DNA from: Maritimibacter fusiformis
GTDB taxonomy: Bacteria; Pseudomonadota; Alphaproteobacteria; Rhodobacterales; Rhodobacteraceae
NCBI RefSeq assembly: GCF_008086115.1
Contig: NZ_VSIY01000009.1
Location: 124,001 to 188,000 of the forward strand
Direction: 5' to 3'
DNA: 64,000 nucleotides
Shown here piece by piece: positions 1 through 10,097 of this stretch. Position numbers and translations under genes: made by a program. The notes below the pieces were generated by a model. It saw nothing but the letters and a program-made list of their open reading frames with translations, made no database searches and was not told where the DNA came from. Each line of letters begins with the position of its first letter. Within the stretch, counting starts at the first letter, position 1.

Positions 1-197
1 AGTTCGTCCACCCGGCCCGCACCGAACGCTGGCGGGCGCTGTCCCTACCGGTGGCCATCGCCTGGACGTTCTTCGCCGGCTGGGCCGCCTGGGTCGATTT
101 CCATCCCGAAAGCTGGGCGCATTGGGGGCTGGTGGCGACCTCGCTCTACCTGTTGGGCGCGGGCATCGCGCAACAGCTGATCCCGGCGCGCGCCTGA
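1..197 (+). CDS. C-terminal end of a membrane protein (partial)
   Basis: An open frame enters from the left edge (first complete codon at base 3) and stops at 195-197. The 64 visible residues contain two hydrophobic stretches (about 14-30 and 40-55) separated by a short Trp/Pro/Glu-containing loop, then a short basic tail ending PARA. This looks like the last two membrane helices of an integral membrane protein. Too little is visible to name a family. It converges with the EamA gene, the two stops lying only 5 bases apart. Confidence 0.55.
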   Translation, partial: FVHPARTERWRALSLPVAIAWTFFAGWAAWVDFHPESWAHWGLVATSLYLLGAGIAQQLIPARA

Positions 198-202
198 CCG
201 GG

Positions 203-1039
203 TTACAGCCGGGTCAGGATCACCCCCGACACGACCAGCCCTGCCGCGACCAGTTTGCCCCGGCCCATCGGTTCGCCGAACAACACCCAGCCGATCAGGA
301 CCGCGAACAGGATCGAGGTCTCGCGCAGCGCCGTGACCAGCGCGATCGGCGCCTGCGTCATCGCCCAGACCACCACCGCGTAGGCAGTGTAGGACGCCGC
401 CGAGGCCGCCAGCCCCAGCCCCCAACCGCGCGGCGTGGCGCGCAAGACCCGCCGCCCGCGCAGGGCCAGGATCACCGGCACGTAAAACACCGCCGACAGG
501 ATCAGCAGCCAGCCGACATAGGCCACCGCATCGCCCGACAGCCGCGCGCCGCTGCCGTCGACCAGCGAATAGCCCGCCGTTGCCACCGCCGCGCCCAGCG
601 CGAACGGCAACATGCGCCGGGATTCGCCTGACGAGAACACCCCGCGCGCCATCGCCATGATGCCAAGGCCGAGGACGAAGATGCCGATGTATTCGGTGAC
701 GCTGACCGTATCGGCCAGAACCACGGCTCCGACCAGGGTCACGATCAGGGGCGCGGTGCCGCGCGCGATGGGATAGACCCGGCTGAGATCGCCATGCTCG
801 TAGGCGTAGGCGAGGAAAAGCTGGTAGGCCATGTGGATCAGGCCCGATCCGATCAGCCAGGGCCAGACCTCGGGGGCGGGCAAGGGGCGCAGCGCCACCC
901 CGACCGCGCCGATCGCGGCGTGGCCGAGCGTCAGCATCAGCATCCCGGTCTGCTTGTCGCCGCCGGTCTTGATCAGCGCGTTCCAGCCCGCGTGCAGAAA
1001 TGCCGCGCCGAGCACGGCGAGAAGGATGCCGAGGCTCAT
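203..1039 (-). CDS. EamA/DMT-family transporter
   Basis: This 278-residue protein is almost entirely hydrophobic, with about ten predicted membrane helices, the usual size and shape of drug/metabolite transporter (DMT, EamA) proteins built from two five-helix repeats. It opens with a helix containing HAGWNALIK, typical of the first EamA repeat, and ends with the usual late GEPMGRGKLVAAGLV motif region (about residues 250-265). It is an inner-membrane permease; the substrate cannot be read from sequence. It lies downstream of ileS on the same strand with a gap of 67 bases, so it may be co-transcribed. Confidence 0.85.
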   Translation of the reverse strand: MSLGILLAVLGAAFLHAGWNALIKTGGDKQTGMLMLTLGHAAIGAVGVALRPLPAPEVWPWLIGSGLIHMAYQLFLAYAYEHGDLSRVYPIARGTAPLIVTLVGAVVLADTVSVTEYIGIFVLGLGIMAMARGVFSSGESRRMLPFALGAAVATAGYSLVDGSGARLSGDAVAYVGWLLILSAVFYVPVILALRGRRVLRATPRGWGLGLAASAASYTAYAVVVWAMTQAPIALVTALRETSILFAVLIGWVLFGEPMGRGKLVAAGLVVSGVILTRL

Positions 1040-1106
1040 CGCGGCGCCGGCGGGCGGGGTGGCACGGCCCTGTCAGGGGCCGGGCCAGGCGCGTTCAACC
1101 GCGCGT

Positions 1107-3998
1107 TCACCCCAACGCGTCGTCGCAGCGCGCGCAGGTGCCCGGATGCGGATGCGCGCCCACGTCGGGCAGGATTTTCCAGCAACGCTGGCATTTCTCG
1201 CCCTCGGCGGTTTCGAACACGACGCCGATGCCCTCGATCTCGGGCAGGCGAAAGGCCTCGTTGGGCATCGGGTCGGTGGTCACGACCACCGCCGAGGTGA
1301 TGCAGATATCCTCGAAATCGACCGAGTTCAGCGCCCGCGCCAGGTCCGGGTCGGCGACATGCACGACCGGCGCGGCCTCGAGCGAGGCGCCGATCACCTT
1401 GTCGCGCCGGGCCACTTCGAGCGCCGCCGTCACCACCCGGCGCGCGCGCCTGATGCCGGCCCATTTCGCCGCCAGCGGCACGTCCAGCCAGTCGGCGGGC
1501 GTGTCGGGAATGTCGACCAGGTGGACCGAGCTTTGCGCCCCCGGGAAGCGTTCCAGCCAGACCTCTTCCATGGTGAACACGAGGACCGGGGCCAGCCATG
1601 TGGTCAGCCGGTGGAACAGGATGTCGAGCACGGTGCGCGCGGCGCGGCGAGTCGGCGCGTCCGGCCCGTCGCAATAGAGCGCGTCCTTGCGGATGTCGAA
1701 ATAGAGGCTCGACAGGTCGACCGTGGCGAAGTTGAACACCGCCTGGAACACGCCCTGGAAATCGTAGGCCTCGAACCCCTTGCGCACCACCTGGTCAAGC
1801 TCGGCCAGCCGGTGCAGCACCCAGCGTTCCAGTTCCGGCATCTCGGCGGGGTCGACCTTTTCGGCGTCCGAGAAATCGACCAGGTTGCCGAGCAGGAACC
1901 GCATGGTGTTGCGCAGCCGGCGATAGCTGTCGGCAGTGCCTTTCAGGATTTCCGGCCCGATCCGCTGGTCGTTGGTATAGTCGGACTGCGCCACCCACAG
2001 GCGCAGGATATCGGCGCCGTATTGCTTGACCACGGTTTCGGGCACGATGGTATTGCCGAGCGACTTGGACATTTTCATGCCCTTCTCGTCGAGCGTGAAG
2101 CCGTGCGTCACCACCCCGCGATAGGGCGCGCGGCCCTTGGTGCCGCAGGCTTGCAGCATCGAGGAATGAAACCACCCGCGATGCTGGTCGGTGCCTTCGA
2201 GATAGAGGTCGGCGATCCCGTCCGGCGCCCCGTCCGGGCGGTCGCGCAGCACGAAGGCGTGGGTGGAGCCTGAATCGAACCACACGTCGAGCACGTCGAA
2301 CACCTGCACATACGCCTCGGGGTCGTGGTCGGGGCCGAGAAAACGCGCCTTGGCGCCCGGCGCATACCAGGCATCCGCGCCCTCGGCCTCGAAGGTCTCG
2401 ACGATGCGGGCGTTGACCGCCGGGTCTTTCAGCAGGAATTCCGGGTCGGTGGGCAGCACGTCCTTCTTCACGAAACAGGTCAGCGGCACGCCCCAGGCGC
2501 GCTGGCGCGAGAGCACCCAGTCGGGCCGCGCCTCGATCATCGAATAAAGCCGGTTGCGCCCGCTTTGCGGCGTCCATTGCACCAGCTTGTCAATCGAGGT
2601 CAGCGCGCGGCTGCGGATGGTCTTGCCATGCTCGTCCATGCCGTCGCCAAGCTCGCGGTCGATACCCACGAACCATTGCGGCGTGTTGCGGAAGATGAGC
2701 GGCGCCTTGGACCGCCAGGAATGCGGGTAGCTGTGCGTCAGCCGCCCGCGCGCAACCAGCGCGCCAACACCCGCCAGCGCGTCGATCACGGCGGCATTCG
2801 CCCCGCCTTCCTTGCCGTTGGGCTTGACGATCACCTCGCCGCCAAAGAGCGGCAGATCGGCGCGGAACGAGCCGTCTTCGAGCACGTTATGCGTCATCGG
2901 CAGGCCGAACTTCAGGCCGATCTGGTAGTCGTCGTCGCCGTGGCTGGGTGCGGTGTGGACAAAGCCGGTGCCGGCGTCGTCGGTGACGTGATCGCCGGGC
3001 AGAAGCGGCACGTCGTAGTCCCATTCGCCGTTGTCGGCGGCCCCGCGCAACGGATGGGCGCAGGTCATCGCCGACAGCTCATCCGCCGTGACCGCGCGCA
3101 GGCGGGCATAGCCCTCGACCCGCGCGGCGGCAAAGATGTCGTCGGCCAGCTTGTCAGCGATGATCAGCTTGTCGCCGGGACGGGCCCAGTTGTCGGCGGC
3201 GGCTTCGGTCACTTCCCACAGGCCATAGGCGATGTCGGGGTTGAAGCAGATCGCGCGGTTTTGCGGGATCGTCCAGGGGGTCGTGGTCCAGATCACCACC
3301 GGCAGCCCGCGCAGGTCGTCGGGGCCGGCCACCACCGGGAACTTCACCCAGATCGTGTGCGACTTGTGGTCGTGGTATTCCACCTCGGCTTCGGCCAGCG
3401 CGGTCTTTTCAACCGGCGACCACATCACGGGTTTCGAGCCCTGGTAGAGCGCGCCGTTCATCAGGAATTTCATGAACTCCTCGGCGATCACCGCCTCGGC
3501 GTGGAAATCCATGGTGATATAGGGGTCGGCCCAGTTGCCGGTGACGCCAAGGCGCTTGAATTCCTCGCGCTGGATGTCGATCCAGCCCTCGGCGAAACGG
3601 CGGCATTCCTGGCGGAAATCGACGATATCCACCTTGTCCTTGTCCAGCCCCTTGGCGCGGTATTGCTCCTCGATCTTCCATTCGATCGGCAACCCGTGGC
3701 AATCCCAGCCGGGCACATAGCGCGCATCGCGCCCCAGCATCTGCTGCGAGCGCACGATCATGTCCTTGAGGATCTTGTTCAGCGCGTGGCCGATATGCAG
3801 GTGGCCGTTGGCATAAGGCGGGCCGTCATGCAGGATGAAGGGCGCGCGGCCCGGCTTTTCGCGCAGCCGGTCATAGACGCCGATCTCCTCCCACCGGGCC
3901 AGCCAGTCGGGTTCGCGCTTGGGCAGGCCCGCGCGCATCGGGAAATCGGTTTTCGGAAGGTTCAGCGTGTCTTTGTAGTCGGGCGTGTCGGCGCACAT
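1107..3998 (-). CDS. ileS: Isoleucyl-tRNA synthetase
   Basis: Class Ia aminoacyl-tRNA synthetase that charges tRNA-Ile and edits misactivated valine. The 963-residue length is normal for bacterial IleS. The ATP-binding signature GHLHIGHALNK lies near residue 65, the KMSKSLGN loop near residue 640, the editing domain lies between them, and the C-terminal zinc site is complete (CQRCW and CARCDDAL near the end). The start ATG at 3998 is followed by a normal IleS N-terminus (YKDTLNLPKTDFPMRAGLP). About 175 bases separate it from the upstream YcjF gene, so it probably has its own promoter. Confidence 0.97.
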   Translation of the reverse strand: MCADTPDYKDTLNLPKTDFPMRAGLPKREPDWLARWEEIGVYDRLREKPGRAPFILHDGPPYANGHLHIGHALNKILKDMIVRSQQMLGRDARYVPGWDCHGLPIEWKIEEQYRAKGLDKDKVDIVDFRQECRRFAEGWIDIQREEFKRLGVTGNWADPYITMDFHAEAVIAEEFMKFLMNGALYQGSKPVMWSPVEKTALAEAEVEYHDHKSHTIWVKFPVVAGPDDLRGLPVVIWTTTPWTIPQNRAICFNPDIAYGLWEVTEAAADNWARPGDKLIIADKLADDIFAAARVEGYARLRAVTADELSAMTCAHPLRGAADNGEWDYDVPLLPGDHVTDDAGTGFVHTAPSHGDDDYQIGLKFGLPMTHNVLEDGSFRADLPLFGGEVIVKPNGKEGGANAAVIDALAGVGALVARGRLTHSYPHSWRSKAPLIFRNTPQWFVGIDRELGDGMDEHGKTIRSRALTSIDKLVQWTPQSGRNRLYSMIEARPDWVLSRQRAWGVPLTCFVKKDVLPTDPEFLLKDPAVNARIVETFEAEGADAWYAPGAKARFLGPDHDPEAYVQVFDVLDVWFDSGSTHAFVLRDRPDGAPDGIADLYLEGTDQHRGWFHSSMLQACGTKGRAPYRGVVTHGFTLDEKGMKMSKSLGNTIVPETVVKQYGADILRLWVAQSDYTNDQRIGPEILKGTADSYRRLRNTMRFLLGNLVDFSDAEKVDPAEMPELERWVLHRLAELDQVVRKGFEAYDFQGVFQAVFNFATVDLSSLYFDIRKDALYCDGPDAPTRRAARTVLDILFHRLTTWLAPVLVFTMEEVWLERFPGAQSSVHLVDIPDTPADWLDVPLAAKWAGIRRARRVVTAALEVARRDKVIGASLEAAPVVHVADPDLARALNSVDFEDICITSAVVVTTDPMPNEAFRLPEIEGIGVVFETAEGEKCQRCWKILPDVGAHPHPGTCARCDDALG

Positions 3999-4174
3999 TT
4001 CGTGTGTCCTATGGCAGGGGTCGCGTGGTTTCTAGGGGATGGGCGGCGCGGGGTCCATACGCCTTGTCCCGGCAGCTCGTCAGAGTGCCGGGCCGGTAAT
4101 TCGGATGATGATCGCGAGCCGGTAAGCCATGGGCGCGGGTATAGCGGCGGGGCGCGCGGGCGTAAAGCCGCGCC

Positions 4175-5176
4175 TCAGCTCCGGTCGAACAGCCCCGCCA
4201 GCGCGCGCTGCACCAGCCGCGTGACCGAGGGGCGCTTTTCGCGCGTGAAGGGAAGCGGGCGGCAAACCTCCATCGCCGCGACGCCAACGCGGGCGGTCAG
4301 CGCGCCGTTCACCACGCCCTCGCCAAAGCGGCGCGACAGTTTCGACAGGACCGAGCCGCCGGCGAGCGAGCCGATCATGTCGTCGCCCACCGCCACTGCG
4401 CCGGTTGCCACCAGATGGGTCATCACCGCGCGCGTCAGCCGCCAGCTTCCCAGCGTTCCGGCGCGACCGCCGTAGATCTCGGCAATGCGGCGGATCATGC
4501 GGATGTTGGCGGTCAGGGCGACCGCGACATCGGCCAGCGCCAGCGGCACGATGGCGGTGACGGTGGCAACCTGGCGCGCGGCGGCCTCGACCTCGCGCCG
4601 GGCGGCGGCGTCGAGCGGCACCATCAACTCGGTCTCGGCCAGCCCGATCAGCCCGTCGCCGTCGAACACCTCGGGCGCACGCTCGGAAATGCGCTCGCGT
4701 GCCCAGCGCAGATCGTCACGGTTGCGGTAGAGCCGGTCGAGCGAGGTGAGGACGCCCCGCGCGGCGCTCAGATCGTCCGCCGACAGTGCCGCCTCGGCGG
4801 CCTCCTGCAGCCGGTCGACGCGCCTGAGACGCGCAAATGCGGCCAGTTCACGCAATGCGACCGCCGCAAGCACAAAAACGAAGGCCAGCACCAGAACGGT
4901 CGCGACCAGCCCCAGCACCGGGTTGCGGTCCAGAAGATCGGTGACGAATTGCCAGGCTGCGACCGACACGGCAAAGCCCATGAGCGTGAGCAGAAGCCCC
5001 CAGAACCAGCGCCCCAGCCGCGACGGCTTGCGCGCTGCCAGCCGGGCCGCGATCTGCATCGCCGCAGGCTCGGGCAGGCCCGCATCGGGCTCGGGCACCG
5101 GCGGCGCGTCGGCGGGCGACTGGCGCGCGGGGGCGTCGGTTTCGATCAGGACCGGGCCGTCCTTGTGGTCGGTCAT
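4175..5176 (-). CDS. YcjF-like inner-membrane protein (DUF697/TIGR01620)
   Basis: This 333-residue protein has an acidic, Pro-rich cytoplasmic N-terminus (about 1-45), two adjacent membrane helices (about 58-78 and 85-115) and a long soluble C-terminal DUF697-like region, the layout of the YcjF/HI0043 family. The ATG at 5176 is preferred because GGAGG stands about five bases upstream and the start overlaps the GNAT stop as ATGA. It is the last gene of a three-gene operon (YcjX, GNAT, YcjF). YcjX and YcjF are commonly paired in proteobacteria and linked to envelope stress; the function is not settled. Confidence 0.85.
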   Translation of the reverse strand: MTDHKDGPVLIETDAPARQSPADAPPVPEPDAGLPEPAAMQIAARLAARKPSRLGRWFWGLLLTLMGFAVSVAAWQFVTDLLDRNPVLGLVATVLVLAFVFVLAAVALRELAAFARLRRVDRLQEAAEAALSADDLSAARGVLTSLDRLYRNRDDLRWARERISERAPEVFDGDGLIGLAETELMVPLDAAARREVEAAARQVATVTAIVPLALADVAVALTANIRMIRRIAEIYGGRAGTLGSWRLTRAVMTHLVATGAVAVGDDMIGSLAGGSVLSKLSRRFGEGVVNGALTARVGVAAMEVCRPLPFTREKRPSVTRLVQRALAGLFDRS

Positions 5177-5637
5177 CGCCGCCGCCTCCATTCATAGCGG
5201 ATATCGGGCAGTTTCGCGTCGTTTCCGGCCCCGCCGGTGCGCGCGACCTCGACAAAGCCGTGCCGTTCGTAAAAGGCGCGCGCCGGGGTGTTGAACTGGT
5301 AGGTCCAGAGCGCAAGCCGCGCCCTGCCCCGCCTGGCCCGGCACAGAAGCGCCGCCCCGACACCCTGCCCACGCGCGCCTGCGGCCACGTGAAGCGCCAC
5401 CACCTCGTCGGCGTTTTGCGCCAGAAAGCCGACCACCCGCCCCTCGCGCCGGGCCACCGTGACCCAGCCGCGCGCCACCAGGTCGCGCACGAAGGCCAGT
5501 TCGGCCTCGCGGCTGTGGATGCGGGCGATCCATTGCGTCTCGTCGGTCCAGTCCGACAGGATCGCGGCGATGGCCGGCGCATCCGTGGCGCGGGCACGGC
5601 CCAGCCGGGCCGGGCGGCGCAGAAGCGTGGCGATCAC
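5173..5637 (-). CDS. GNAT-family N-acetyltransferase
   Basis: A 154-residue single-domain acetyltransferase. The acetyl-CoA-binding motif A is visible around residue 88 (GARGQGVGAALLCRA), followed by a motif B region with NTPARAFYERHGF, typical of GNAT enzymes. The start is GTG at 5637, overlapping the YcjX stop as GTGA. It sits between the ycjX-like and ycjF-like genes with 4-base overlaps on both sides, so translation is probably coupled. The acceptor substrate is unknown; the neighbours suggest an envelope-linked role, but that is inference. Confidence 0.88.
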   Translation of the reverse strand: MIATLLRRPARLGRARATDAPAIAAILSDWTDETQWIARIHSREAELAFVRDLVARGWVTVARREGRVVGFLAQNADEVVALHVAAGARGQGVGAALLCRARRGRARLALWTYQFNTPARAFYERHGFVEVARTGGAGNDAKLPDIRYEWRRRR

Positions 5638-7049
5638 AGCTTGTCCCCGATCAGAAATTCGGCGGCCTTGTCGAGCCTTATGTGAGGCGGCCCCTCGCCC
5701 ACCCGCCGCCCGCCGGGCGCGGGGGCAAAGCGCATCACCCGGTAGTCGGCGTCAAGCCATCGCCCCGCCCCCTCACGCGCCGGGGCGATCAGGCGCATCG
5801 GATCGTCGGGCAGCCGCCCGGGGTAGAGTGCTGCCGACTTGCCGGTGTCGATCAGCGTGCCGCGCACGCAGTCGAGCTTGCGCCCGTCATGGTCCACGGT
5901 TTCCTCGGTGGTGGTGCGCAGCGCGGCAATCGACATCGCCCCGGTCACCGCCCCGGCGAATTGCGCCCGGTCGCGGGCGTCGCGCGTCATCGCCTCGATG
6001 ATCGCGGTCAGTTGCGGGTGCTGGGTGTGGTGCAGATGGTCGGCCTTGGTCGCGGCGAACAGGATCTTCTCGACCCGGCGCCCCAGGAAAAGCTCGGACA
6101 GGAAGGCGTTGCGACCGGGGCGGAAGGCCGACAGGATCTCGGCCATGGCGCGGCGCAGATCCTCGAAGGCCGCCGGCCCCGCGTCGATCGCGCCCAGCAC
6201 ATCGACCAGCACCACCTGCCGGTCGATGCGGGCGAAATGCTCGCGAAAGAAGGGTTTGACGACTTGTGCCTTGTAGGCCTCGAAGCGGCGTTCCATCTCG
6301 CGCCAGAGGCTTTTGCGCGGGATGCGGTCGGGTTTCGGGATCGGCGCGAAGGTCAGGGCCGGGCTGCCCTCCATCTCGCCGGGCAACAGGAACCGCCCCG
6401 GGGTGCAGTCGGAAAAGCCCGCCGCGCGCGCCGCCCCCAGGTAGGCGGTGAAACCGGCGGCCAGCGTTCGGGCATCGGCCTCGTCGAACGGCGCATCACC
6501 CTCGGCATGATCGGCCTGCGACAGGAACTCGGCAGCCATCGGGCGCGGCGTGATCCGGGCCAGGGTCTCGCGCGACCAGTCGTCATAGCTCTTGTCGAGC
6601 AGCGCCAGGTCCAGCAGCCATTCACCGGGGTAGTCGACGATGTCGAGATGCACGATGCGCGGGCCGCGGTAACCGGACAAAAGCCCGCCCCGGCGCAGCT
6701 TGAACGACAACCGAAGCTCGCTGATGGCGCGCGTCGAGTCGGGCCAGCGCGGCTTGGGCCCGGTCATCGCGGCCAGATGCGCCTCGAAGTCGAAGCGCGG
6801 GATGGTGACATCGGGCTGGGGTTGCAGGAACGCGGTCTCGATCCGGCCCTCGGCGGCAGCGATAAGCTGCGGCATCCGCCCCCGGTCCATCAGGTTGGCC
6901 ACCAGCGAGGTGATGAACACGGTCTTGCCCGCGTGCGAAAGCCCAGTGACGCCGAGCCGCAGGACCGGTTCGAACAGGGCCTCGTGCAGGCTGTCGCCCG
7001 CCGCCTCGACCTGGCGCACGATCCCGTCGGCGATGTCACCCAGCCCCAA
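5634..7049 (-). CDS. YcjX-family P-loop protein (DUF463)
   Basis: A 471-residue protein of the YcjX/DUF463 family of predicted GTP/ATP-binding proteins. The N-terminal P-loop is [16 protein letters not shown] (about residues 30-45). The frame stays open 29 codons further upstream, but I prefer the TTG at 7049: it gives the usual short N-terminus ([15 protein letters not shown]), is preceded by GGAGAA at 7052-7057, and leaves a promoter region against the divergent truA. First gene of the YcjX-GNAT-YcjF operon. Confidence 0.88.
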   Translation of the reverse strand: MGLGDIADGIVRQVEAAGDSLHEALFEPVLRLGVTGLSHAGKTVFITSLVANLMDRGRMPQLIAAAEGRIETAFLQPQPDVTIPRFDFEAHLAAMTGPKPRWPDSTRAISELRLSFKLRRGGLLSGYRGPRIVHLDIVDYPGEWLLDLALLDKSYDDWSRETLARITPRPMAAEFLSQADHAEGDAPFDEADARTLAAGFTAYLGAARAAGFSDCTPGRFLLPGEMEGSPALTFAPIPKPDRIPRKSLWREMERRFEAYKAQVVKPFFREHFARIDRQVVLVDVLGAIDAGPAAFEDLRRAMAEILSAFRPGRNAFLSELFLGRRVEKILFAATKADHLHHTQHPQLTAIIEAMTRDARDRAQFAGAVTGAMSIAALRTTTEETVDHDGRKLDCVRGTLIDTGKSAALYPGRLPDDPMRLIAPAREGAGRWLDADYRVMRFAPAPGGRRVGEGPPHIRLDKAAEFLIGDKL

Positions 7050-7150
7050 TGATTTTCTCCGTTCGTTTGGCCCTACATAGGGGTTCGGGGGCGGTCGTGC
7101 CAAGATCAAGGATGCTGGACGGGGTGCCGGTGTCACGCTATGGCGCGTTC

Positions 7151-7918
7151 ATGCCCCGCTATGCGCTGAAAATCGAATATGACGGCGGGCCGTTTGCCGG
7201 GTGGCAGCGGCAGAAGGATCAGCCGTCGGTTCAGGGCGCCATCGAGGCGGCGCTGGCGCGTCTGGAACCGGATGTGCCGTCGATTGCGGCGGCCGGGCGC
7301 ACCGATGCCGGGGTTCACGCGCTGGGACAGGTGGCGCATTGCGACCTTTCCCGCGACTGGGAACCGTTCCGGCTGCGCGAGGCGGTCAATCATCACCTCA
7401 AGCCCGCGCCGGTGGCAGTGGTGGACTGCGCGCGGGTGGATGAGGCGTTTCACGCGCGGTTCTCGGCCATCGAGCGGCGCTATCTGTTTCGGCTGATCGC
7501 ACGGCGCGCGCCCCTGGTGCATGACCGGGGGCGGGCCTGGCGGGTGGCGCGCGATCTCGACCCCGAGGCAATGCGCGCGGGGGCGGCGCACCTGGTCGGG
7601 CGGCACGATTTCACCACCTTTCGCGCGGTTCAGTGCCAGGCGGCAAGCCCGGTCAAGACGCTGGACGAGTTGCGGCTGGAGGTGCTGGACTACCCCGGCG
7701 GCACCGAGTTTCGCTTTCACCTTCGGGCGCGCAGTTTTTTGCACAACCAGGTGCGGAGCATCGTCGGCACGCTGGAGCGGGTCGGCGCCGGGGCCTGGGC
7801 GCCCGGCGACGTGGCGGCGGCGCTGGCGGCGCGCGACCGGGCGGCCTGCGGGCCGGTTTCACCGCCCGATGGGCTCTATCTGGCCGGGGTCGGCTACCCG
7901 GAGGCTTTGTTCGACTGA
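7151..7918 (+). CDS. truA: tRNA pseudouridine(38-40) synthase TruA
   Basis: This enzyme converts uridines 38, 39 and 40 in the anticodon arm of many tRNAs to pseudouridine. The 255-residue length is normal. The catalytic Asp lies in the motif [14 protein letters not shown] (about residues 46-59), and the N-terminus [19 protein letters not shown] is diagnostic. The ATG at 7151 is chosen over upstream in-frame codons because the TruA fold begins there. It is divergent from the YcjX operon, with about 100 bases between them. Confidence 0.96.
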   Translation: MPRYALKIEYDGGPFAGWQRQKDQPSVQGAIEAALARLEPDVPSIAAAGRTDAGVHALGQVAHCDLSRDWEPFRLREAVNHHLKPAPVAVVDCARVDEAFHARFSAIERRYLFRLIARRAPLVHDRGRAWRVARDLDPEAMRAGAAHLVGRHDFTTFRAVQCQAASPVKTLDELRLEVLDYPGGTEFRFHLRARSFLHNQVRSIVGTLERVGAGAWAPGDVAAALAARDRAACGPVSPPDGLYLAGVGYPEALFD

Positions 7919-8002
7919 GCGCCTGCCGGACACAAGATGTTGCTCCCTGCCCCTTCGGGTGGTCTAATGCGGGGAAAATAAAACCCGACAAGAATCGAGC
8001 AC

Positions 8003-9958
8003 ATGGCAAACGACCTTCTCTCCGGAAGCCCTGACATCTATGACGCTTCGTCCATCGAGGTGCTCGAAGGGCTTGAGCCGGTGCGCCAGCGCCCCGGCAT
8101 GTATATCGGCGGCACGGATGAACGCGCGCTGCATCACCTGGTGGCCGAGATCCTCGACAACTCGATGGACGAGGCGGTGGCCGGGCACGCCAACCGGATC
8201 GAGGTCGAGTTGCACGAGGACTATTCGGTCAGCGTGCGCGACAACGGGCGCGGCATCCCGGTCGATCCGCATCCGAAGTTCCCGGGCAAATCGGCGCTCG
8301 AGGTGATCCTGTGCACGCTGCATGCGGGCGGCAAGTTCTCGGGCAAGGCCTACCAGACCTCGGGGGGTTTGCACGGCGTCGGTTCGTCGGTGGTCAACGC
8401 GCTGTCGGATTCGATGGTGGTGCAGGTCGCCAAGAACAAGGAACTCTTTGAGCAGCGGTTTTCACGCGGCAAGCCGCTGGGACCGGTCGAAAAGATCGGG
8501 GCGGCGCCGAACCGGCGCGGCTCGGTCGTGAGGTTTCATGCCGATGCCGAGATCTTCGGCCACCAGCGCTTCAAGCCCAAGCGGCTGTTCACGCTGGCGC
8601 GCTCCAAGGCCTACCTGTTCTCGGGCGTCGAAATCCGCTGGAAATCGGCGATTGACGATGGCGAGACACCCACCGAGGCGGTGTTTCATTTTCCCGGCGG
8701 GCTGTCGGACTACCTCAAGGAAAGCCTCGGCGACGCCTCGACCTATTCCGACACCGGCTTTCACGGCAAGGTCGAGTTCCGCGAGAAATTCGGCGAGCCG
8801 GGTTATGTGGAATGGGCGATCAACTGGACACCGTCGCGCGACGGCTTCATCCAGTCCTATTGCAACACCGTGCCGACGCCCGAGGGCGGCACGCACGTTG
8901 CCGGGTTCTGGGCCGCGATCCTCAAGGGGATCAAGGCGCATGGCGAGTTGATCGGCAACAAGAAGGCCGCCCAAATCACCCGCGAGGACCTGATGGCGGG
9001 GGGCTGCGCGCTGGTCTCGACCTTTATCGCGGACCCCTCGTTCGTGGGCCAGACCAAGGACCGGCTGTCGAGCGAAAGTGCGGCCAAGATGGTCGAGGGC
9101 GCAGTGCGCGACCATTTCGATCACTGGCTGGCGGCGGATGGCAAATCGGCGGGCGCGATCCTCGATTTCCTGATCCTGCGCGCGGAGGAACGGCTGCGTC
9201 GGCGTCAGGAAAAAGAGACCGCGCGCAAGACCGCGACCAAAAAGCTGCGCCTGCCAGGCAAGCTGGTCGACTGCACGACGGCGACCCGCGACGGCACCGA
9301 GTTGTTCATCGTCGAGGGGGATTCGGCGGGCGGTTCGGCCAAGATGGCGCGCGACCGCAAGACCCAGGCGCTGCTGCCGTTGCGTGGCAAGATCCTGAAC
9401 GTGCTGGGTGCGGCCTCGTCCAAGCTGGGGTCGAACGCCGAGATTTCCGATCTGTGCCAGGCGCTTGGCGTCGGAATGGGGACGAAGTTCAACATCGACG
9501 ACCTGCGCTATGACAAGGTCATCATCATGACCGACGCGGATGTGGACGGGGCGCATATCGCCTCGCTACTGATGACGTTCTTCTTCACCCAGATGCGGCC
9601 CCTGATCGACCGCGGGCACCTCTACCTGGCCTGCCCGCCGCTCTACCGGCTGACCCAGGGCGCGCGGCGGGTCTATGTCGCCGACGACGCCGAGAAAGAG
9701 ACGCTGATGGCCAAGGGGCTGGGCGGCAAGGGCAAGATCGAGATGCAGCGCTTCAAGGGTCTGGGCGAGATGGACGCGAAAGACCTCAAGGACACCACGA
9801 TGAACCCCGAGACGCGCAAGCTGATCCGGGTCACGATCGACGAGGACGAGCCGGGCGAGACCGGCGACCTCGTGGAACGGCTGATGGGCAAGAAGCCGGA
9901 ATTGCGCTTTCAGTATATCCAGGAGAATGCGCGCTTCGTGGCCGAGTTGGACGTGTAG
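8003..9958 (+). CDS. parE: DNA topoisomerase IV subunit B
   Basis: ATPase subunit of topoisomerase IV, which decatenates daughter chromosomes together with ParC. The 651-residue protein has the GHKL ATP-binding site (EILDNSMDEAV, DNGRGIP, and a Gly-rich lid ending GLHGVGSSVVNALS), a transducer domain, and the TOPRIM motifs FIVEGDSAGGSA and MTDADVDGAHI, then the conserved KGLGEMDAKDL tail. The length and the absence of a long insertion in the C-terminal half favour ParE over GyrB. parC is not in the window. Confidence 0.93.
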   Translation: MANDLLSGSPDIYDASSIEVLEGLEPVRQRPGMYIGGTDERALHHLVAEILDNSMDEAVAGHANRIEVELHEDYSVSVRDNGRGIPVDPHPKFPGKSALEVILCTLHAGGKFSGKAYQTSGGLHGVGSSVVNALSDSMVVQVAKNKELFEQRFSRGKPLGPVEKIGAAPNRRGSVVRFHADAEIFGHQRFKPKRLFTLARSKAYLFSGVEIRWKSAIDDGETPTEAVFHFPGGLSDYLKESLGDASTYSDTGFHGKVEFREKFGEPGYVEWAINWTPSRDGFIQSYCNTVPTPEGGTHVAGFWAAILKGIKAHGELIGNKKAAQITREDLMAGGCALVSTFIADPSFVGQTKDRLSSESAAKMVEGAVRDHFDHWLAADGKSAGAILDFLILRAEERLRRRQEKETARKTATKKLRLPGKLVDCTTATRDGTELFIVEGDSAGGSAKMARDRKTQALLPLRGKILNVLGAASSKLGSNAEISDLCQALGVGMGTKFNIDDLRYDKVIIMTDADVDGAHIASLLMTFFFTQMRPLIDRGHLYLACPPLYRLTQGARRVYVADDAEKETLMAKGLGGKGKIEMQRFKGLGEMDAKDLKDTTMNPETRKLIRVTIDEDEPGETGDLVERLMGKKPELRFQYIQENARFVAELDV

Positions 9959-10018
9959 GATGCCCGCGGCGGGGTGAGCACGCCCCTAAGCCAATCGACA
10001 AGCCCAAACCTTGACACC

Positions 10019-10041
10019 GATCAGAGACAGGCCGCCTGATC
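10019..10041. promoter_or_regulatory. Inverted repeat in the hydrogenase promoter region
   Basis: GATCAG and CTGATC form perfect 6-base arms separated by 11 bases. A TTGACA-like hexamer stands just upstream (10011-10016), and the first hydrogenase gene starts at 10098. The position fits an operator or activator site, but I see no convincing -10 element and cannot name the regulator. The palindrome could be chance in a GC-rich genome. Confidence 0.35.
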
Positions 10042-10097
10042 TGTGTTTTTTTGTGCCCGACGACACGCGGCAGTCCTTGCCGTGGATGGAGGGTTTC

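Noticed and set aside
831..4475. Long plus-strand frames opposite ileS (831-2273 and 2325-4475)
   Set aside because: They are antisense shadows of ileS and YcjF: His/Arg/Gln-rich translations without any domain.
8462..9556. Minus-strand frame opposite parE
   Set aside because: Compositional shadow of parE; no domain, and the sense gene is fully accounted for.
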